Positions 61,803 to 64,000 of a DNA stretch of 64,000 nt are shown here, one piece after another. The stretch covers positions 1 through 64,000 of the forward strand of contig JANQGY010000002.1 in NCBI GenBank assembly GCA_028282845.1. Reading direction: 5' to 3'. Source of the DNA: a bacterium (GTDB lineage Bacteria > Fidelibacterota > Marinisomatia > Marinisomatales > JAHJCW01). Under the pieces are notes generated by a model. The model made no database searches. It was given only the letters and a program-made list of their open reading frames with translations, and had not been told where the DNA came from. A program made the position numbers and the translations under genes. Position 1 is the stretch's first letter; each line of letters begins with the position of its first letter.

Positions 61803-62573
61803 ATGACTAAATTAGAATATAAACTAGAAATTGAAGGTAGAATAGAAGTTAAAACCGGTTTGCATATTGGTGGATCTGATATTGATCTTGAAATTGGAGG
61901 GAAAGATAACCAAGTTGCCAAGTATGGTAGTGATGGTAGGCCATATATACCTGGTACGTCTCTTAGTGGAAAATTAAGAGATTTGATAGCAAGGTCAAAA
62001 GGGTATAAGTATCTTGATTATAATAGTGCAAAGCAGAATGATGATATTGAAACAAAAAGTTGGGATCAAGAATATTTAGCACTTTTGTTCGCCGGGCAGC
62101 CGTTTAATGCAAATTTCAAAAAAGAGATCAAAAAGAAAAAAACTTTTTGGTCTAATAAAAGTAATAACAATAAAAATGGGGAAGCATTGTGTATTAATAC
62201 TCGCCTTTTAGTCAGGGATGATTTTGAGCTTGACCCCGATAAATTACTTGAGAAAGTCCTGGAAGATAAGTCAGAAAATACAATTAACCGTAACACAGGT
62301 ATTGCTAATCCGCGCCATGTAGAACGTGTTTCTAGAGGTACAGAGTTCAAATTGAAAATGATATTGGATGTTTATGAGCATGACGAAGTAGATAAACTGC
62401 TTGAAACTTTAAATTTGGGCATTAATCTGCTCAACTATGATTATTTAGGTGGAATGGGTTCGCGGGGATCAGGTGAGGTAAGAATTACAATTGATAATAT
62501 TATTAAACTGGTATTTTCGGGTGGAAAAATAAATAGGACCAATTTTACTGAATACACTTTCAGTATTGAATGA
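61803..62573 (+). CDS. csm3: CRISPR type III-A backbone Cas7/Csm3 with target-RNA nuclease
   Basis: A 256-residue RAMP protein. 'KTGLHIGGSDIDLEIGGKDN' aligns with the Streptococcus Csm3 'TGLHIGGSD...IGAIDS', so Asp35 equals catalytic Asp33 that cleaves target RNA at 6-base intervals. 'RPYIPGTSLSGKLRDLIARS' and the glycine-rich loop 'YLGGMGSRGSGEVRI' are also typical. It overlaps csm4 by 4 bases. Confidence 0.94.
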   Translation: MTKLEYKLEIEGRIEVKTGLHIGGSDIDLEIGGKDNQVAKYGSDGRPYIPGTSLSGKLRDLIARSKGYKYLDYNSAKQNDDIETKSWDQEYLALLFAGQPFNANFKKEIKKKKTFWSNKSNNNKNGEALCINTRLLVRDDFELDPDKLLEKVLEDKSENTINRNTGIANPRHVERVSRGTEFKLKMILDVYEHDEVDKLLETLNLGINLLNYDYLGGMGSRGSGEVRITIDNIIKLVFSGGKINRTNFTEYTFSIE

Positions 62574-63562
62574 TGAAGATTGCAAAAATACCATTAGAAC
62601 CAAACTCGCGGTTCCATTTTGGGGAGTTTAATATTGATGTTAATATTGCATTGTCCTCAACATCGAATTTTGCACATTCAGACACATTGTTTTCTGCATT
62701 AATTAATAGTTACAATTTAGTTGGTGATGCAAATTCATTTGTAAAACAATTTATTAATTCTCAAATCAATATTTCATCGCTATTTTATTATATTAAGAGA
62801 GGTAATAAACAAATCCTCTTTCTTCCAAAACCTGTATTTTTAGAAATCGATGCACCGAATGATGGTCATCATAAATTTCGCAATAAAATTGGATTTATAT
62901 CATTATCAATTTGGAATCAAGGATTTAATCAGAATGAATGGACTACAGATAAATATAGAGTAATTAACAATAAGTTTCTTCTATTGGCAAGTGAGTATGA
63001 TACATTAATTAAAAATCTAAATATCACAAACCTTGATATATTTAGTGTTGTACAGACACCCAAAAGTCCAATCCGCAATTCAGAGGATTCTATATTTTAT
63101 CAAACGGATATCGAAATTGCTAATAATGAATCTGAGGAAATTAAGATTGGTTTTTACTTCTATTATAATGCTGAAGAAGATGCCGAAATTATGCTCATGG
63201 ATGCTACCAATTTATTGTCAAAATGGGGTATCGGAGGTGAAAAAAATAATATGGGCAGAGTATTGGGAGATCCCATTTTTGAAAATTTTGTATTTGATAA
63301 ACCCTCTGAAAAATATACTAATATTTCATTAGTGAGCCCAAAGAACTTAGACGATTTTAATAAAATTAAATACTATAAAACTATCATTCGTGGCGGGAGA
63401 AAATTGAGAAGTGGAAAACAGTATAAAACAGTCAGACTAATTAAAGAGGGAGCTCAAGTTTTGAGAGATTTGGAAGGCCAATATATTAAAATTGGTACTG
63501 ACTCGAACAACAATCCGGCACTAAGAAATGGAAAAGCTTTTTTGATACCTGTTTATGAATAG
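62570..63562 (+). CDS. csm4: CRISPR type III-A Cas5-like subunit Csm4
   Basis: A 330-residue RAMP protein that caps the 5' handle of the crRNA and binds Cas10. Signatures: 'RFHFGEFNIDVN', 'FAHSDTLFSALINSYNLVG', 'WGIGGEKNNMGRVLGDPIFE' (Gly-rich loop) and 'RNGKAFLIPVY'. It overlaps csm3 by 4 and csm5 by 8 bases. Confidence 0.92.
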   Translation: MMKIAKIPLEPNSRFHFGEFNIDVNIALSSTSNFAHSDTLFSALINSYNLVGDANSFVKQFINSQINISSLFYYIKRGNKQILFLPKPVFLEIDAPNDGHHKFRNKIGFISLSIWNQGFNQNEWTTDKYRVINNKFLLLASEYDTLIKNLNITNLDIFSVVQTPKSPIRNSEDSIFYQTDIEIANNESEEIKIGFYFYYNAEEDAEIMLMDATNLLSKWGIGGEKNNMGRVLGDPIFENFVFDKPSEKYTNISLVSPKNLDDFNKIKYYKTIIRGGRKLRSGKQYKTVRLIKEGAQVLRDLEGQYIKIGTDSNNNPALRNGKAFLIPVYE

Positions 63563-64000
63563 AAATCAATACAAATTGATATTGGAAACAATATCGCCTC
63601 TGCATATTGGGAATGGTGAGATGCTGAGTTCAGTTGGAGAATTTATAACTACCTCTGACAATATTCGCTACTTGCGATTAGATGAATTAGATAAATTTTT
63701 AGCAGCGAAAGATTTAATTGATTCTTACACTAATAGCATATTAGAACGTGGGGAAGAATTTGACACCTTTACAACATTACAAAATTTTGGAATTGAAATA
63801 GAAAAATTTATTCTTAAAGATGTAAAATTAAATGCCAAAGACTTAAAACCTACGGATAACAATATACTGTATATCTTTAATAATAATAATGGAAATACGT
63901 ATATACCAGGCAGTTCAATTAAGGGAATGCTAAAAACTATACTTTTGTTTCACTATTTAAAAAATGATGTTGGTTATATCAAAGATATTGAGAAAACAAT
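63555..64000 (+). CDS. csm5: CRISPR type III-A Cas7-like subunit Csm5 (cut by window edge)
   Basis: The frame from ATG 63555 is open to the end: MNRNQYKLILETISPLHIGN then 'GEMLSSVGEFITTSDNIRYLRLDELDKFL' and later 'TYIPGSSIKGMLKTILLFHY'. The 'PLHIGNG' and 'IPGSSIKG' elements mark Csm5, which caps the 3' end of the crRNA and recruits trimming nucleases. About 148 residues are in the window. Confidence 0.92.
   Translation, partial: MNRNQYKLILETISPLHIGNGEMLSSVGEFITTSDNIRYLRLDELDKFLAAKDLIDSYTNSILERGEEFDTFTTLQNFGIEIEKFILKDVKLNAKDLKPTDNNILYIFNNNNGNTYIPGSSIKGMLKTILLFHYLKNDVGYIKDIEKT

Noticed and set aside
59485..64000. CRISPR array next to the cas operon
   Set aside because: No regularly spaced repeats of 25-40 bases occur in this window; an array may lie further right.

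Overview
The window looks like chromosome from an AT-rich bacterium of the Fibrobacterota-Chlorobiota-Bacteroidota (FCB) group. The evidence is a gingipain-type (C25) secreted protease with a C-terminal FlgD-like/type IX-style sorting domain, a short RpoD-type sigma factor, the long plant/Bacteroidota-type IspG, a B12-dependent ribonucleotide reductase, an S23 four-helix-bundle protein, a TonB-dependent receptor and tRNAs without an encoded CCA. Shine-Dalgarno sequences are visible on many genes, which argues against a typical Bacteroidota genome and leaves Marinimicrobia- or Ignavibacteria-like lineages open. I cannot fix the phylum from the sequence alone.

Layout. 0-19.4 kb is a dense plus-strand housekeeping block: end of a TonB receptor, the C25 protease, yebC-ruvC-ruvA, DUF1015-serA-(S23)-serC, gcvT, ftsK-lolA-like, a YbhN-type membrane protein, a HAD phosphatase, ddl, a NusG paralogue and cysS. 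19.4-37.9 kb is mixed: a GreA-like factor, arfB, sigma factor, stress protein, a short asparaginase, an Rrf2 regulator with a candidate structured RNA upstream, a 2H phosphoesterase, an isochorismatase-like hydrolase, ispG, an orphan DNA methyltransferase, an SDR enzyme, an M42 peptidase, a TetR regulator and a run of overlapping small membrane or cupin genes. 38-47.6 kb holds the B12-dependent reductase, tRNA-Gly(CCC), a type IV pilin-like protein, a leucine-rich-repeat protein, der, a YigZ-family gene, an endo/exonuclease-phosphatase lipoprotein and initiator tRNA-Met.

From tRNA-fMet (47.6 kb) to the right edge the DNA is accessory: longer, very AT-rich spacers, two Fic genes, an AlbA_2 remnant, a PLD-type protein, a NarL-type two-component operon and secreted proteins. 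At the right edge a type III-A CRISPR-Cas operon starts (cas10-csm2-csm3-csm4-csm5, cut by the window) whose Cas10 has no HD nuclease domain.

The most unusual content is in 47.8-57.1 kb. (i) A neprosin-type protease is encoded as two adjacent lipoprotein genes, one carrying only the activation-peptide (propeptide) domain and one only the catalytic domain. (ii) There is a secreted avidin of the dimeric rhizavidin type. (iii) A 22-bp inverted repeat (AAATACT-N8-AGTATTT) sits upstream of four transcription units: a winged-helix gene, the split-neprosin operon, the two-component operon and the avidin gene. It has the layout of a NarL-family response-regulator site. I infer a small regulon in which the local histidine kinase/response regulator controls a secreted protease pair and a biotin-binding protein. 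The regulatory link is inferred, not shown.
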